Part shown: in pieces, positions 48,486 to 57,571 of the stretch
Layout of the letters: every line of letters starts with the position of its first letter
How positions within the stretch are numbered: the first letter of the stretch is position 1
Source of the DNA: Brachybacterium kimchii
GTDB lineage: Bacteria; Actinomycetota; Actinomycetes; Actinomycetales; Dermabacteraceae
DNA length: 64,000 bases
Assembly: GCF_023373525.1 (NCBI RefSeq)
Contig: NZ_CP097218.1
Location: 4,092,001-4,156,000 of the forward strand
Reading direction: 5' to 3'
Position numbers and translations under genes: made by a program
The notes under the pieces: model-generated
What the model saw: only the letters and a program-made list of their open reading frames with translations
What the model was told of the DNA's origin: nothing
Database searches by the model: none

Positions 48486-50740
48486 CCGCATCACTGCCCA
48501 GTCCCGAGACCGGCGACGACCCCTGGCTCTGGCTCGAGGACGTCACGGGCGAGGAGGCCCTCGCGCACGTGCGCGAGCGCAACGCCCGCGCCGAGGCCGA
48601 GATCGACGCGATCGCCGACCCTCGCGCCGGAGGGTCCGTCGATGGTGCCGCCGACGGCTCCCTCAGCGAGCACCTGCGCTCGGACATCCTCACGATCCTC
48701 GACGCGAGCGACCGCATCCCGATGGTCGTCAAGCGCGGAGAGTTCCTGTACAACCTGTGGACCGACGCCGAGCACGAGCGCGGCCTCTGGCGCCGCACCA
48801 CCCTCGAGAGCTACCGCACCGACGACCCCTCATGGGACGTGCTGCTGGACGTCGACGCCCTGGGCCGCGAGGAGGGCGAGAACTGGGTGTGGCACGGCGC
48901 GCAGCTGCTCCGGCCCGCGGAGGGCGAGCCGTACAGGCTGGCGCTCGTCTCCCTCTCGCGCGGCGGCTCGGACGCCGACGTCACCCGCGAGTTCGACCTC
49001 GAGGAGCGCCGCTTCGTCCCCGAGCCCGAGGGCGGATTCGTGCGGCCCGAGGCCAAGGGCGACGTGCACTGGATCGACGCGGACACCGTCTGGGTGACGA
49101 CCGACTTCGGCGAGGGCACGCTCACCACCTCCGGCTACGCGCGCCAGGCGCGGATCTGGACGCGCGGCACCGCGCTCGCCGACGCCGAGCTGGTCTTCGA
49201 GGCCGACGAGCGCGACATGGCCGTCTTCGCCTCCCACGACCAGACCCCTGGCTGGGAGCGCGACTGGATCGTGCAGATGCACGCCTTCTACGACACGACG
49301 CTCAGGATCGTCGACCGGGCGGGCGGCGCCGACGGGGCCGACGGGGCTGAGGGGGCGGGGCCCTCGCTGACCGTCGTCCCCGTCCCCCGGGACATGGAGG
49401 CCGACGCCCACCGCGACCTCGCGATCCTGCTCCCGCGCAGCGACTGGCAGGTCGGCGAGGACACCTTCGCGGCCGGCTCGCTCCTGGTCGCCGACGCCGA
49501 CGCCCTGCTCGCGAGCGCCCCGGAGGGGCCGTCGGCCTCGGACCTCCACGTGCTCTTCGAGCCGACGCCCAGCACCTCGCTCGCCGACCTCACGATCACC
49601 CGCGGCACCCTCGTGCTCACGATCCTCGAGGACGTCGTGCACCGCCTCGAGGTCCACCACCGCACCGAGGACGGCGCCTGGGTGCGCAGCGACCTCTACC
49701 CCGAGCTCACCGGGGCGATCGACGTGCGCGCGGTCGACGCCGACGAGTCCGACGAGATCTGGGTGACCGTCACCGACTTCCTCACCCCCACCACCCTGCT
49801 GCTGGGCGACCTCGGCGAGGTGCCCGACGGAGGCGAGCCGAGCGACCTCGAGATCGTGAAGGCCTCGCCCGCGCGCTTCGACGCGAGCGGCCTCGAGGTC
49901 ACCCAGCACTTCGCGACCAGCGAGGACGGCACCCGCGTGCCGTACTTCCAGATCGGGAGGACCGAGGCCGGCGGGTCCGAGGAGGCCCCGGGCGGAGCGC
50001 CCGTCGGCCCCGCCCCGACCCTGCTCTACGGCTACGGCGGCTTCGAGATCTCGATGACCCCCGCCTACCTCGGCACGATCGGCAAGGCCTGGCTGGAGCG
50101 CGGCGGCACCTACGTGGTCGCGAACATCCGCGGCGGCGGCGAGTACGGACCGGCCTGGCACCAGGCCGCCCTCAAGGAGCATCGCCACCGCGCCTACGAG
50201 GACTTCGCGGCCGTCGCGCGTGATCTGGTCGAGCGCGGCGTCACCGACCGCGACCATCTCGCCGTGCGCGGCGGCTCCAACGGCGGACTGCTCACGGGCA
50301 ACATGCTCACCCAGTACCCCGAGCTGTTCGGGGCCGTCATCATCCAGGTGCCGCTGCTGGACATGAAGCGCTACTCGCATCTGCTCGCCGGCGCCTCCTG
50401 GATGGCCGAGTACGGCGACCCCGACACCTCGGACTGGGAGTTCATCCGCACCTTCAGCCCCTACCACCTGCTCGCCGAGGGCACCGAGTACCCGCCCGTC
50501 TTCCTGCTCACCTCCACGCGGGACGACCGCGTGCACCCGGGCCACGCGCGCAAGATGACCGCCGCGCTCGAATCGCTCGGGGCCGACGTCCGCTCGTGGG
50601 AGAACATCGAGGGCGGGCACGGCGGCGCCGCCACGAACGAGCAGGCCGCGCGCATGAACGCGCTCATGTACGCCTTCCTGTGGGGGCGGATCGGGGCCGA
50701 CGGGGGCCGGGCGGGCGCCGTCGGGGGCGCTGGAGCCTGA
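48482..50740 (+). CDS. S9-family oligopeptidase (protease II/prolyl oligopeptidase type)
   Basis: 752 aa. A seven-blade propeller (about residues 70-480) gates a C-terminal alpha/beta-hydrolase domain. Catalytic triad: S599 in RGGSNGGLL, D about 681 in TSTRDDRVHPGHARKM, H about 712 in IEGGHGGAA. The N-terminus GDDPWLWLEDVTGEEALAHVRERN is family standard. It cuts short peptides in the cytoplasm, after basic residues or proline depending on sub-group. The next gene starts within its stop codon (TGATG), so the hydrolase-like protein is made with it. Confidence 0.93.
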   Translation: MTASLPSPETGDDPWLWLEDVTGEEALAHVRERNARAEAEIDAIADPRAGGSVDGAADGSLSEHLRSDILTILDASDRIPMVVKRGEFLYNLWTDAEHERGLWRRTTLESYRTDDPSWDVLLDVDALGREEGENWVWHGAQLLRPAEGEPYRLALVSLSRGGSDADVTREFDLEERRFVPEPEGGFVRPEAKGDVHWIDADTVWVTTDFGEGTLTTSGYARQARIWTRGTALADAELVFEADERDMAVFASHDQTPGWERDWIVQMHAFYDTTLRIVDRAGGADGADGAEGAGPSLTVVPVPRDMEADAHRDLAILLPRSDWQVGEDTFAAGSLLVADADALLASAPEGPSASDLHVLFEPTPSTSLADLTITRGTLVLTILEDVVHRLEVHHRTEDGAWVRSDLYPELTGAIDVRAVDADESDEIWVTVTDFLTPTTLLLGDLGEVPDGGEPSDLEIVKASPARFDASGLEVTQHFATSEDGTRVPYFQIGRTEAGGSEEAPGGAPVGPAPTLLYGYGGFEISMTPAYLGTIGKAWLERGGTYVVANIRGGGEYGPAWHQAALKEHRHRAYEDFAAVARDLVERGVTDRDHLAVRGGSNGGLLTGNMLTQYPELFGAVIIQVPLLDMKRYSHLLAGASWMAEYGDPDTSDWEFIRTFSPYHLLAEGTEYPPVFLLTSTRDDRVHPGHARKMTAALESLGADVRSWENIEGGHGGAATNEQAARMNALMYAFLWGRIGADGGRAGAVGGAGA

Positions 50741-52107
50741 TGCGCTCGGTCCCCGAGCTCCTCCGCCGCACCGGTCAGGACGAGCTGCTCACGGTCCGCA
50801 ACGATCTGATGACCGTGCAGCGGGAGATCTCGGCCGACGACCGCCGACTGTTCCCCCTGCGCTACGCCCGGGTGAACCCTCCGCGCACCGGCCGCCGCGC
50901 CGCCGCGGTGCACCGCGACCTCGCCACCCCCGTGGTGACCGTGGTGCCCGACGGGCCGGGCGGCGCCTCCGTCGTCCCCTACGACCTGCTGCGACGCTCC
51001 CTCGCCTCCCGCGGGCTCGACGTCATCATGCCCGAGCACCGCGGCGTCGGCCTCTCCCGCCTGGACTCCGAGGGGCATGACCTGCCGCCCCACGCGATGG
51101 ACATCGACGAGGCCGTCGAGGACCTGCGCGCGGCGCTCGACCATGCGCTCGTGGGCCGCACCGTGCTCTACGGCTGCGGCTACGGCGCCTACCTCGCGCT
51201 CACCTTCGCCGTCCGCCACCCCGAGCGCGTGGGCGCCCTGGTGCTCGACTCCCCGCTGCTCGCCCCCGACGACGAGCTGATCTCCCAGCGCGCCTTCCGC
51301 GCGCGCTACTGGGAGGGGACGGACCTGCGCACCGACACCATCGCCAGCACCCTGCGCCGCCTCGACGACCAGGCCGTGATCGATGCCCGCCGCGCGGGTC
51401 CGGTCATCCTCGCCGTCCACGAGTACGGCGGCACCGGGGACGTCCGCGAGCTCGTGGACCAGCTCGCGGTGGGCCGCGGGCAGCTGACCTGGACGAGCGT
51501 CTGGCAGGCCCTCACCCAGGAATGGCTGCAGTCCACCCGCTACGTGAGCGAGCCCGATCTGGTGGCCCGCATCGCCCACACGCAGCTCGGCATCGGCGCC
51601 CATGCCGACGGCGGGCCTCTGGACCCGCTCCTGATCTCCGGTGAGCAGGCACGTCAGGTCCCCTCGCCGAGCACGCGGTCCCTCGCCCCCGACCTGCGCA
51701 CCCTCGCCTCCGGCGTCACCGCGCCCACGCTCGTGCTGAGCGGCGAGGACGACCTCGTGACCCCTCCGCAGATCGCCCGCGAGGCCGCCGATCTCATCCC
51801 CGGCGCGCACCTCCTGAGCGTGCCCGGCACCGGCCACGGGATCCTCGACTCGCACTCGCAGCTCGCCCAGATCGCCATGTGGTGGAGCGCCGCCGGGGTG
51901 GGCGGCGACCTCCTGGAGCATCGCGAGCGCCTCGCCGCGCTGAAGCCCACGCCCACCAGCCAGGTCCTCGCCCACGGCCTGCGCCTCGCCCTCGCCGCCG
52001 AGCGCTACTCGCCCTGGCGCATGCGCCTCGAGAGCGCCCGCGCGCGGCGTGCCGAGGCCCAGTTCGATCCGTCCTCGGGGAAGGCCGCGCGGGGGCCGCG
52101 GTTGTAG
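50740..52107 (+). CDS. Alpha/beta-hydrolase-fold protein lacking the nucleophile serine
   Basis: 455 aa. The alpha/beta-hydrolase fold is clear: PVVTVVPDGPGG, MPEHRGVGLSRL, LYGCGYGAYLALTFAVRHPERVGALVLDSP, TLVLSGEDDLVTPPQ with the acid near residue 337, and GTGHGILD with H366. At the nucleophile elbow the pattern G-x-S-x-G is G-C-G-Y-G, so residue 147 is Gly where Ser is expected, and C146 is beside it. The protein resembles proline iminopeptidase/SCO7095-like peptidases with a lid around 190-300. It may be a non-catalytic binder, or use C146. Coupled by TGATG to the S9 peptidase gene. Confidence 0.8.
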   Translation: MRSVPELLRRTGQDELLTVRNDLMTVQREISADDRRLFPLRYARVNPPRTGRRAAAVHRDLATPVVTVVPDGPGGASVVPYDLLRRSLASRGLDVIMPEHRGVGLSRLDSEGHDLPPHAMDIDEAVEDLRAALDHALVGRTVLYGCGYGAYLALTFAVRHPERVGALVLDSPLLAPDDELISQRAFRARYWEGTDLRTDTIASTLRRLDDQAVIDARRAGPVILAVHEYGGTGDVRELVDQLAVGRGQLTWTSVWQALTQEWLQSTRYVSEPDLVARIAHTQLGIGAHADGGPLDPLLISGEQARQVPSPSTRSLAPDLRTLASGVTAPTLVLSGEDDLVTPPQIAREAADLIPGAHLLSVPGTGHGILDSHSQLAQIAMWWSAAGVGGDLLEHRERLAALKPTPTSQVLAHGLRLALAAERYSPWRMRLESARARRAEAQFDPSSGKAARGPRL

Positions 52108-52654
52108 CCGTGGGGGAGTGACGGTCGACGGGCCGGTCTCTGGGAGTGGCGACGGTCGCGGGGAGTACGTCTGGGGTTGCTGGGGCGGAGCCGGACGCAA
52201 GGCGGAACGTAGGTGCGCTGGCCTCGGCGCTCTCGATCCAGGTGCCCCTTTCGGCGTGCGCCCCGCGGCCCGTGCACTGGGGCCGGCCCGCGCATGACCA
52301 TGTGATTCGAGCGATCCGGGTGGTGTTGCCGTGGCGATCGCCGGCGATCGTCGGCAGATGAGTGAGGTGATCAAGTGCCGTGGTGCCGTGGTGCCGTGGT
52401 GCCGTGGTGCCGTGCCTCCATCCCCGCTGCCGGGCTGCTCGTCGCGGAGCGACGTCGCTCAGCATAGGGGTGGGACATTCAAGGCGTGGGGTGTGGGTGA
52501 GTGGTGTTTGTGGTGGGTGTGTTTGTGGAGAAGTGGGGGTTGTGGAGGAACGGATAGAGTTTTCCACAGATTCTCCAGGGCATCTTGTGGTGTCCGTTTC
52601 GTCGGGTATTCTTGGGGTATAGAACTTCAGGCCCGATGGAGGGGAGGGGGAATC
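52108..52654. other. Long spacer upstream of the DUF222/HNH gene
   Basis: 547 bp without a credible gene. It holds the TGCCGTGG array (52376-52415) and, from about 52480, a G/T-rich and less GC-rich stretch with TTTTCCACA and two TGTGGAG motifs. GTATTCTTGGGGTATAGAA near 52605-52624 offers -10-like boxes (TATTCT, TATAGA) for the HNH gene. Confidence 0.5.
52376..52415. repeat. Tandem repeat, four copies of TGCCGTGG plus TGCCGTGC
   Basis: Five 8-bp units in a row, four perfect and the last with one change, about 240 bp before the HNH gene. Same unit length and copy number as the array at 4501-4540 but different sequence. Confidence 0.88.
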
Positions 52655-54376
52655 GTGCTCACGAATGGTGATGCGCTCGGTGATGGCGATGATTCCCCCG
52701 CGCCCGGTCAAGGTGATGGTGCATCGGATTCCCCGTTGGCTGCGGACGATGCCGGTGCTTCGGCTGCGTCGCCGGGGTCGAGTCGGCCTCCGAAAGCGGC
52801 ATATGGTCCGCGTCCGCGGACGCCTCTGTCGCGGGAGACCCTGGGTGAGCGGACGTTCGCGGTGGAGGGCCCGGATCTGTCGGAGGAGCTCGAGGGGATT
52901 TGGGATCTCGCGGTCCGGGAGTCGCAGCTCGCGGCGGAGTTGATGCGGCGTCTCGCGCCGTTGTGGGTGGGGCGGGATGCGGTGGGTGCGCTGGCGCATG
53001 AGGGGGATGTGGAGGATGCGCAGGCGGCGGTGGCGCTGCGCACGACGACCACGGTGTCTTATGGGCAGATCCGTGACGCCCACGAGGCGCTGACGTTGTT
53101 CCCGTTGTTGTTCGCGCGGGTGGAAGCGGGCGAGCTGCCGGTCGAGTGGCTGCGCCGTGTCATCCACCGGTCCCGTGACCTGCCCGAGGAAGACCGGAAG
53201 GGCCTGGATCGGGTGATGGGTGGTTGGGAGTTCGGGGTGACTCCGGAGACGTTCCGGCGCCTGCTGGGCGAGTTGATCACCTGGTTCACCTCACTCCTGG
53301 AGTTGTCGCCGGTGGAGCGGGCGCAGAAGCGTCGGCATATCGCGGCCCCGGTGGTGGGTGTGGATGGGACGGCGTCGTTGACGGTGACGGGTCCGGTCCC
53401 GGAGATCCTCGCCTTCGCCCAGTCCCTCGATGCCGCCGCGGAGACACTGCAGGCTGCCCAGCGTCACGCTCTCGACGGTGACGACGAGGTTCCGTTCGAT
53501 GAGGACGGGACTGTGCGGGCGTCGGGGAAGACGATGACTCGTGGGCGCCTGCGGTATGAGGCGTTGCTGCGTGGTGAGGTGAACACGGACGGGCGCGAGG
53601 TGCCCGCGGCGCGGTTCGCGATCCTGGTGACCATCCCGTTCCTGACCCTGCTCGGCCAGAGCGAGGCACCGGCCCTGCTCGAGGGGAAGCATCCGATCCC
53701 CGCAGACATGGCACGCGAATTGGCGGGCCAGTGTCCGGAGTGGATGCGGATCCTGACCGATCCCGTCACGGGTGCTTTTCTGCCGTTGCCGCCGGAGCGG
53801 TATCGCCCGAGTGTGCAGATGGTGACGCATCTGCGGCTGCGGGGTCCGGAGTGTTCCGTTCCGGGGTGTGTGCGAGCGAGTTGTCGTGGTGTGGAGGTGG
53901 ATCATATTGAGGAATTCGATCATGATCATCCCGGGCAGGGTCGGGTCACGGAGATCGAGAATCTTCATGTGTTGTGCTGGTCGCATCATCAGGTGAAAAC
54001 CGCCCGTGATATCGACCCGGTCAGACTCCGCGACGACGGCAGTGAATCCGGTGAGGGTGTGGAACGAGGAATGCGGGACCGGCATGGCGGGAGTCCGTCG
54101 AGCCCCGTGGACCCGGGCATCCCTGTGTCCCGCGCGCGGGGTCGCACGCACTGGTCCCTCGGGGGAGCGGCCGAGCTGACCGTGGAGGACGAGGGCGATC
54201 TGATGACTCCGCTCATCGTCCGCGAGCTCGAGACCGCCTGGCGCCAGCACCTCACCACTACCGCACGGGCAACGCAGCTTCACTCGGAAGCCGTCGACGA
54301 CCCCGACGCGAACCCCGGTGCCCCGCAGGCGCGGCCTCAGAAGAGGTCGGCACCCCTCGGGGAACCGCCCTTCTGA
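52655..54376 (+). CDS. DUF222 protein with C-terminal HNH endonuclease domain
   Basis: 573 aa from a GTG after GGAGGGGAGGGGG. The DUF222 (13E12-repeat) region spans about 70-400 (ESQLAAELMRRLAPLW, LRTTTTVSYGQIRDAHEALTLFPLL, GELPVEWLRRVIHRS). The HNH domain near residues 405-450 has paired cysteines (CSVPGCVRASC), VEVDHIEEFDHDHPG and NLHVLCWSHHQVKT, all metal- and catalysis-related residues present. The family is widespread and multi-copy in Actinobacteria; its role (homing, recombination or selfish DNA) is not settled. Codons such as CAT, GAT and ATT are common in its middle, unlike the CAC/GAC/ATC of its neighbours, a sign of transfer or recent spread. The last 100 residues are disordered. 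Confidence 0.9.
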   Translation: MLTNGDALGDGDDSPAPGQGDGASDSPLAADDAGASAASPGSSRPPKAAYGPRPRTPLSRETLGERTFAVEGPDLSEELEGIWDLAVRESQLAAELMRRLAPLWVGRDAVGALAHEGDVEDAQAAVALRTTTTVSYGQIRDAHEALTLFPLLFARVEAGELPVEWLRRVIHRSRDLPEEDRKGLDRVMGGWEFGVTPETFRRLLGELITWFTSLLELSPVERAQKRRHIAAPVVGVDGTASLTVTGPVPEILAFAQSLDAAAETLQAAQRHALDGDDEVPFDEDGTVRASGKTMTRGRLRYEALLRGEVNTDGREVPAARFAILVTIPFLTLLGQSEAPALLEGKHPIPADMARELAGQCPEWMRILTDPVTGAFLPLPPERYRPSVQMVTHLRLRGPECSVPGCVRASCRGVEVDHIEEFDHDHPGQGRVTEIENLHVLCWSHHQVKTARDIDPVRLRDDGSESGEGVERGMRDRHGGSPSSPVDPGIPVSRARGRTHWSLGGAAELTVEDEGDLMTPLIVRELETAWRQHLTTTARATQLHSEAVDDPDANPGAPQARPQKRSAPLGEPPF

Positions 54377-54464
54377 CGGGCTCGGCATCGAACGGACACA
54401 GGGGCCAGCGCGAAATCGACGCCGCGGAACAAGGACGCCCGCGATGTCACCGGCCACGTCCCGG

Positions 54465-55928
54465 CTACGCCACGCCTGGCTGGCACGCGACCTCGAAGCC
54501 GTCCTGCGCGTACCTGCTCTCGAACGCCGTGCCGTAGTTGCCGCTCGCCCAGCTCGCGGCATTGCCCGGGTCCTGGCCGCCCCACGAGAACGCCTCCCGA
54601 TCCACGAGCACGCACTCCGGCACGCGCGTGTTCGTGCCATGCACCCACTGCACGTCGTCCGACGGCACCACCCGAGCCATCAGCGTGATGTCCGACGCGA
54701 CCACCACATCACGGGGCACCGCAGTCAGTGCCCCTTCGGCCGCAGCCGACCGCGCGCTCGGCTCCCACGCGCTCTCCCGCGCGAGGTTCGCGAGCGGCAT
54801 GGCTGAGCCGAGCATCAGCGTCACCGCCGCGCTCGCCCCGACCGCGGTCCACCGCACCAGCCCACGCGCCGGACGGCGACCGCGGCGACGAGCCCCCCAC
54901 GGCTGCGGCCCGACCGGATCCCGCCGGTCCCGCCGATCCCCGAGCGCATCCAGCATCGCTCCCAGCGCGATCGGCATCAGCACCGCGTTGTAGTGCCAGT
55001 ACCAGCCCCAGTAGAACTCGACGTTCCCCGCGAAGCGCCAGGCCAGCGTCGGCAGCATCGCCAAGATGATGGGGGAGCGCGCACCGATCACCCCCGCGGC
55101 GAGCAGCAGCATGAGCACCGTCAGCCACTTCTCCGCCGGCCCCAGCACATCCAACGGCGACCCCAGGTTCCCGCCGTAGTCGTAGTGCCCGGCAGGGTTC
55201 AGCAGCGGCAGGATCACGAACGTCGACAGCACGAACCAGAGCGCGCCCCAGGCCGCGAGCGCCAGGCCGGCCCGTCGGACCCGCGGATCGCGCACCGCGA
55301 TCACCAGCCCCAGCACCACGACCGTGAGGCCCAGATCCTCCTTCACCAGGACCAGCGGCGCCGCCCAGGCGATTGCCGCCGGCATCCGCCCCCGCACCAG
55401 GGCGCTCAGCGAGAACGCGAGCAGCGGCACCGCGAAGGCGATCTCGTGGAACTGGACGTCGGCCGCGGCCTGCAGACCGAAGCCGAACAGGTACGCCGCC
55501 CCCGCGATCAGTCCCGCGGCCCAGCCCAGGCGGTCGATGGCGAGGCGCGTCAGCGGCACCGCCGAGACGCCGAACAGCACGGCCTGCGTCCACAGCAGCG
55601 CGAGCGGCGAGGGCCACGCGGCCCAGATCGGGCCCAGCAGCACCAGGATCGGATGGAAGTGATCGCCCAGCAGGTTGAAGCCGTCGCCCTTGATCGGCAC
55701 GATCGGCGCGCGCAGCTCCGAGTACGCCCGCGCGAGCTGCGAGAAGATCGCCAGATCCCACGAGCTCGCCTCGAGCCCGCGCCACTGCTGGACCCCGCGC
55801 AGCCCGAAGGCCGCGGCGCCGACGGCGCCCAGCAGCAGCGCTGCGACGAGGCGCGCGGGGCGGCGCGCCGGGCGGTCGCTCGGGGCAGGGGCCAGGTCGC
55901 TCGGGGCCGGGTCGGGGCTGCGGGTCAC
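54465..55928 (-). CDS. DUF2079 polytopic membrane protein
   Basis: 487 aa with about 10-11 membrane segments. DUF2079 signatures: LEASSWDLAIFSQLARAYSELRAPIVPIKGDGFNLLGDHFHPILVLLGPIWAAWPSPLALLWTQAVLFG, ADVQFHEIAFAVPLLAFSLSAL, LVKEDLGLTVVVLGL and YWGWYWHYNAVLMPI. The D-H pair and the glycosyltransferase-C-like topology suggest a membrane transferase using polyprenyl-linked sugars, but this is unproven. GTG at 55928 has no ribosome site; TACGCT (55935-55940) stands 6 nt upstream, so the mRNA may be leaderless. Confidence 0.82.
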   Translation of the reverse strand: MTRSPDPAPSDLAPAPSDRPARRPARLVAALLLGAVGAAAFGLRGVQQWRGLEASSWDLAIFSQLARAYSELRAPIVPIKGDGFNLLGDHFHPILVLLGPIWAAWPSPLALLWTQAVLFGVSAVPLTRLAIDRLGWAAGLIAGAAYLFGFGLQAAADVQFHEIAFAVPLLAFSLSALVRGRMPAAIAWAAPLVLVKEDLGLTVVVLGLVIAVRDPRVRRAGLALAAWGALWFVLSTFVILPLLNPAGHYDYGGNLGSPLDVLGPAEKWLTVLMLLLAAGVIGARSPIILAMLPTLAWRFAGNVEFYWGWYWHYNAVLMPIALGAMLDALGDRRDRRDPVGPQPWGARRRGRRPARGLVRWTAVGASAAVTLMLGSAMPLANLARESAWEPSARSAAAEGALTAVPRDVVVASDITLMARVVPSDDVQWVHGTNTRVPECVLVDREAFSWGGQDPGNAASWASGNYGTAFESRYAQDGFEVACQPGVA

Positions 55929-56083
55929 CGTGCGAGCGTAACGGCCGACGTCGGACGCCCGCCGTGTGATCCGCGCCCGTCCGTCGGGCCCGGACGGACC
56001 ATCGACTGCCCGCCCGGTTAGGCTGTCCTTCGCGCCCGTCCTCACCCGTCCGAGTCCGGGGCGCACGAGAGGAGGGCGACGCC

Positions 56084-56923
56084 ATGTCCGCCGCACCCGC
56101 ATCTGCCGTTGCATCCGCCGCCGCGCCCGTCGACGCCGCCGCATCCGCCGCCGCGCCCCTGCGCGCCGTCGACGTCACCCTCGGCTACGGCGAGCACACC
56201 GTCAGCAGCGGCCTGGACGTCGGGATCCCCGAGGGCTCCTTCACGGTGATCATCGGCCCGAACGCCTGCGGCAAGTCGACCCTGCTGCGCTCCCTCTCGC
56301 GTCTCCTCCAGCCCACGAGCGGCTCCGTCGTGCTCGACGGCAAGGACATCCACGACTTCTCCTCGAAGCAGGTCGCGCGGCGCCTGGGACTGCTCCCGCA
56401 GACCTCTGTGAGCCCGCCCGGGATCACCGTCCGCGACCTCGTCGCGCGCGGCCGCTACCCGCATCGCGGCCTGCTCTCGCAGTGGTCATCGGCCGACGAC
56501 GAGGCCGTCCAGCGCGCCCTCGCCGCGACCGGCACCACCGAGCTCGCCCACCGGCTGGTCGACGAGCTCTCCGGCGGGCAGCGCCAGCGCGTGTGGATCT
56601 CGCTCGTGCTCGCCCAGGAGACCCCGCTGCTGCTGCTCGACGAGCCGACGACGTTCCTGGACATCACCCACCAGCTCGAGGTGCTGAACCTGTGCCGGGA
56701 GCTGCACGCCACGGGGGAGTACACGCTGGCCGCCGTGCTGCACGACCTCAACCTCGCCTTCCGCTTCGCGACGCACCTCATCGTCATGAAGGGCGGCGAG
56801 GTCGTCGCGCAGGGGGCCCCGCAGGACGTGGTCACCTCCGAGCTCATCGAGGAGGTCTACGGCATCGGCAACCTGTGCGTCGAGGACCCGGTGACGGGCC
56901 GGCCGATGATCGTCCCGACCTGA
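56084..56923 (+). CDS. Iron-siderophore-type ABC transporter ATPase (FecE/FepC-like)
   Basis: 279 aa. Walker A GPNACGKSTLLRSLSRLLQPTSG, Q loop LLPQTSVSPPGITVRDLVARGRYPHRG, signature LSGGQRQRVWISLVLAQETPLLLLDEPTTFLDITHQLEVL and H loop VLHDLNLAFRFATHLIVMKGG are diagnostic of the FecE/FhuC/FepC class that powers uptake of Fe(III)-siderophores, heme or cobalamin. No binding-protein or permease genes flank it, so it must serve components encoded elsewhere. GGAGG precedes the ATG; TAGGCT at 56019-56024 is a possible -10. Alanine-rich residues 1-28 are not conserved. Confidence 0.92.
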   Translation: MSAAPASAVASAAAPVDAAASAAAPLRAVDVTLGYGEHTVSSGLDVGIPEGSFTVIIGPNACGKSTLLRSLSRLLQPTSGSVVLDGKDIHDFSSKQVARRLGLLPQTSVSPPGITVRDLVARGRYPHRGLLSQWSSADDEAVQRALAATGTTELAHRLVDELSGGQRQRVWISLVLAQETPLLLLDEPTTFLDITHQLEVLNLCRELHATGEYTLAAVLHDLNLAFRFATHLIVMKGGEVVAQGAPQDVVTSELIEEVYGIGNLCVEDPVTGRPMIVPT

Positions 56924-56951
56924 GCGCGTCCTCCCACACCGGAGAGCGGAC

Positions 56952-57530
56952 TCAGCCGCTGTTCTCCTGCTTCCTGCGGATCAGGTCCAGCGTGATGGTG
57001 CCGCCGATGATCGCGAGCCGCAGATCCGGGGGCACGGAGGGGTCGATGGCGAGCACGTAGCGGCTGTGCCCCAGGATGCCGCGGCCGATGCCGGCCCAGC
57101 TGCGGGCGACCGTCGCGGCGACCGCTCCCTGCATCGCGAACTGGAAGTCGAAGCCGAGCACGTTGCCGGCGAGCTCGAGGACGCGGCCGTCGGCAAGGGT
57201 GAGATCGACCTTCGTGCGCAGCATCGAGAAGCGCTTGCGCACCGCGGCGACCTCCGCGCCGTCGGGGCTGCTCAGCTCGAAGCGGTCGAAGCCGATGCCC
57301 ACCGGATCCTGGACGTGCAGCAGCGGGGTGCCGTCGGCGTCGGACACGTCCAGGGATCTGCTGCCCGCGACCAGGCGCGAGAGCCCGCCGCCGGTCGTCG
57401 TGACATGGCCGACGGCCTGCTGTCCGGAGGCGTCGAGGATGTCGAAGTCGTTGGACATGAACCCGGTGATCTGCTGCATCACCAGGGCGTCGTGGGAGAG
57501 GAGCGTGGGCTTCGCGGCAGAGGGTTCCAT
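56952..57530 (-). CDS. LURP-one-related protein
   Basis: 192 aa. The LURP-one/scramblase-like twelve-strand fold is suggested by MQQITGFMSNDFDILDASGQQAVGHVTT, DGTPLLHVQDP, RKRFSMLRTKVDLTLADGRVLELAGNVLGFDFQF and GRGILGHSRYVLAIDPSVPPDLRLAIIGGTITLDLIRRK, a family with a buried hydrophobic C-terminal helix and a possible lipid-related role. Bacterial function unknown. No ribosome site; CAGACT stands 6 nt before the ATG. It diverges from the ArsD-like gene with only 41 bp between the start codons. Confidence 0.8.
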   Translation of the reverse strand: MEPSAAKPTLLSHDALVMQQITGFMSNDFDILDASGQQAVGHVTTTGGGLSRLVAGSRSLDVSDADGTPLLHVQDPVGIGFDRFELSSPDGAEVAAVRKRFSMLRTKVDLTLADGRVLELAGNVLGFDFQFAMQGAVAATVARSWAGIGRGILGHSRYVLAIDPSVPPDLRLAIIGGTITLDLIRRKQENSG

Positions 57531-57571
57531 GACAGGAGTCTGCCAGGCACGCGCCGACTACGGTGGTGGGC
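57531..57571. promoter_or_regulatory. 41-bp divergent promoter spacer with two leaderless-type -10 boxes
   Basis: CAGACT on the minus strand (57537-57542) serves the LURP-one gene and TACGGT on the plus strand (57559-57564) serves the ArsD-like gene, each 6-7 nt from its ATG. Each promoter's upstream elements must lie inside the other's gene. Confidence 0.5.

Noticed and set aside
52540-52575. Possible origin of replication from DnaA-box-like words
   Set aside because: Only two or three imperfect words, no dnaA/dnaN genes, no AT-rich unwinding element.
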